Both the position numbers and the translations under genes were made by a program. The notes beneath the pieces were generated by a model. The model was not told the DNA's origin, ran no database searches, and was given only the letters and a program-made list of their open reading frames with translations. DNA of 40,136 nt from Alicyclobacillus sp. (GTDB lineage: Bacteria; Bacillota; Bacilli; Alicyclobacillales; Alicyclobacillaceae): assembly GCA_023511725.1 (NCBI GenBank), contig JAIMAY010000024.1, forward strand, positions 1 through 40,136. The letters are read 5' to 3'. Positions 39,906-40,136 of the stretch are shown one piece after another (position 1 is the stretch's first letter; every line of letters starts with the position of its first letter).

Positions 39906-39979
39906 TGCCGGATGGTGTAATGGTAGCACGACTGACTCTGGATCAGTTAGTCTAGGTTCGAGTCCTAGTCCGGCAGCCA
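39906..39979 (+). tRNA. tRNA-Gln(CTG)
   Basis: Acceptor TGCCGGA/TCCGGCA, anticodon arm ACTGA-CTCTGGA-TCAGT giving CTG, T-arm GGTTCGAGTCC, discriminator G and encoded CCA. Confidence 0.95.
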
Positions 39980-39982
39980 AGC

Positions 39983-40057
39983 GGCCCTATCGTCTAATGG
40001 TTAGGACGCCGCCCTCTCACGGCGGTAATCGGGGTTCGAATCCCCGTAGGGTCACCA
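39983..40057 (+). tRNA. tRNA-Glu(CTC)
   Basis: Acceptor GGCCCTA/TAGGGTC, anticodon arm CCGCC-CTCTCAC-GGCGG giving CTC, T-arm GGGGTTCGAATCCCC, CCA encoded. Three nucleotides after tRNA-Gln. Confidence 0.95.
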
Positions 40058-40058
40058 T

Positions 40059-40134
40059 GGGTCATTAGCTCAATTGGTAGAGCATCCGACTCTTAATCGG
40101 CAGGTTGAAGGTTCGAGTCCTTCATGACCCACCA
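40059..40134 (+). tRNA. tRNA-Lys(CTT)
   Basis: Acceptor GGGTCAT/ATGACCC, anticodon arm CCGA-CTCTTAA-TCGG giving CTT, CCA encoded at 40132-40134. One nucleotide after tRNA-Glu; the operon may continue past the window. Confidence 0.95.
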
Positions 40135-40136
40135 TA

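Noticed and set aside
1-40136. CRISPR arrays, insertion sequences, prophage or toxin-antitoxin pairs
   Set aside because: No regularly spaced repeats, transposase or phage motifs, or recognisable toxin pairs were found.

Overview
The window looks like chromosome from a GC-rich, Gram-positive Firmicute, most likely of the Alicyclobacillaceae type (Alicyclobacillus, Kyrpidia and relatives). This placement is inferred. The genes carry strong AAGGAGG-type ribosome binding sites with frequent GTG and TTG starts. There is a ydaO-type c-di-AMP riboswitch before a LysM-NlpC/P60 hydrolase, a DUF47-pit phosphate operon behind a textbook four-repeat PhoP box, a B12-dependent ribonucleotide reductase with nrdR, and a membrane-anchored sulfocyanin-like blue copper protein of the kind known from acidophiles. 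I see no phage, insertion sequence, CRISPR array or other obvious foreign block. Gene density is high and most genes are housekeeping.

Layout. 1-5695: menaquinone operon menB (3' end only)-menE-menF-menD-menH, with overlapping genes and a bidirectional terminator. 5793-7257 (minus): sulfocyanin-like cupredoxin and a YgjP/M48-type metallopeptidase. 7453-11083: four-gene envelope cluster of GT28 glycosyltransferase, polysaccharide deacetylase, YkoP-like protein and a second GT28 glycosyltransferase. 11065-11559 (minus): flavin reductase. 11711-12870: sigma-A promoter, c-di-AMP riboswitch, secreted cell-wall hydrolase, terminator. 12944-15490: nitronate monooxygenase/FabK-like enzyme, a degenerate secreted cupredoxin, a proline/tyrosine-tailed membrane protein, an SPW-like membrane protein. 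Two near-identical tRNA-Leu(CAG) genes (minus) lie on either side of the SPW-like gene.

15870-20565: LigB-type dioxygenase coupled to dapF, Yip1-like membrane protein, Nudix hydrolase, MBL-fold hydrolase, an unknown protein. 20608-25283: NagD-type HAD phosphatase, then the nrdR-nrdJ operon with promoter and NrdR boxes. 25357-27093 (minus): PiT phosphate transporter and its DUF47 partner under the Pho box. 27185-32615: small zinc-ribbon proteins, a MarR-GmhB-like-Trp-rich operon, a GT2-GtrA glycosyltransferase, a degenerate MazG-like protein, a BtuF-like protein without signal peptide, and small membrane proteins. 32675-38179: inorganic pyrophosphatase, CaxA-type Ca2+/H+ antiporter, IlvA and HisC (divergent, sharing overlapping promoters), Lgt, and a small hydrophilic protein. 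38312-40134: gltX, then a consensus promoter driving tRNA-Gln(CTG), tRNA-Glu(CTC) and tRNA-Lys(CTT).

No single spectacular new system stands out. The observations most worth checking are regulatory (riboswitch abutting a TTG-start gene, PhoP box, NrdR boxes, a hyphenated palindrome around the tRNA -10) and several odd proteins: a 17% tryptophan mini-protein, a MazG-fold protein stripped of its acidic residues, a cupredoxin lacking copper ligands, and the GT28/deacetylase/YkoP/GT28 cluster. Gene identities come from motif recognition alone; no database search was run.
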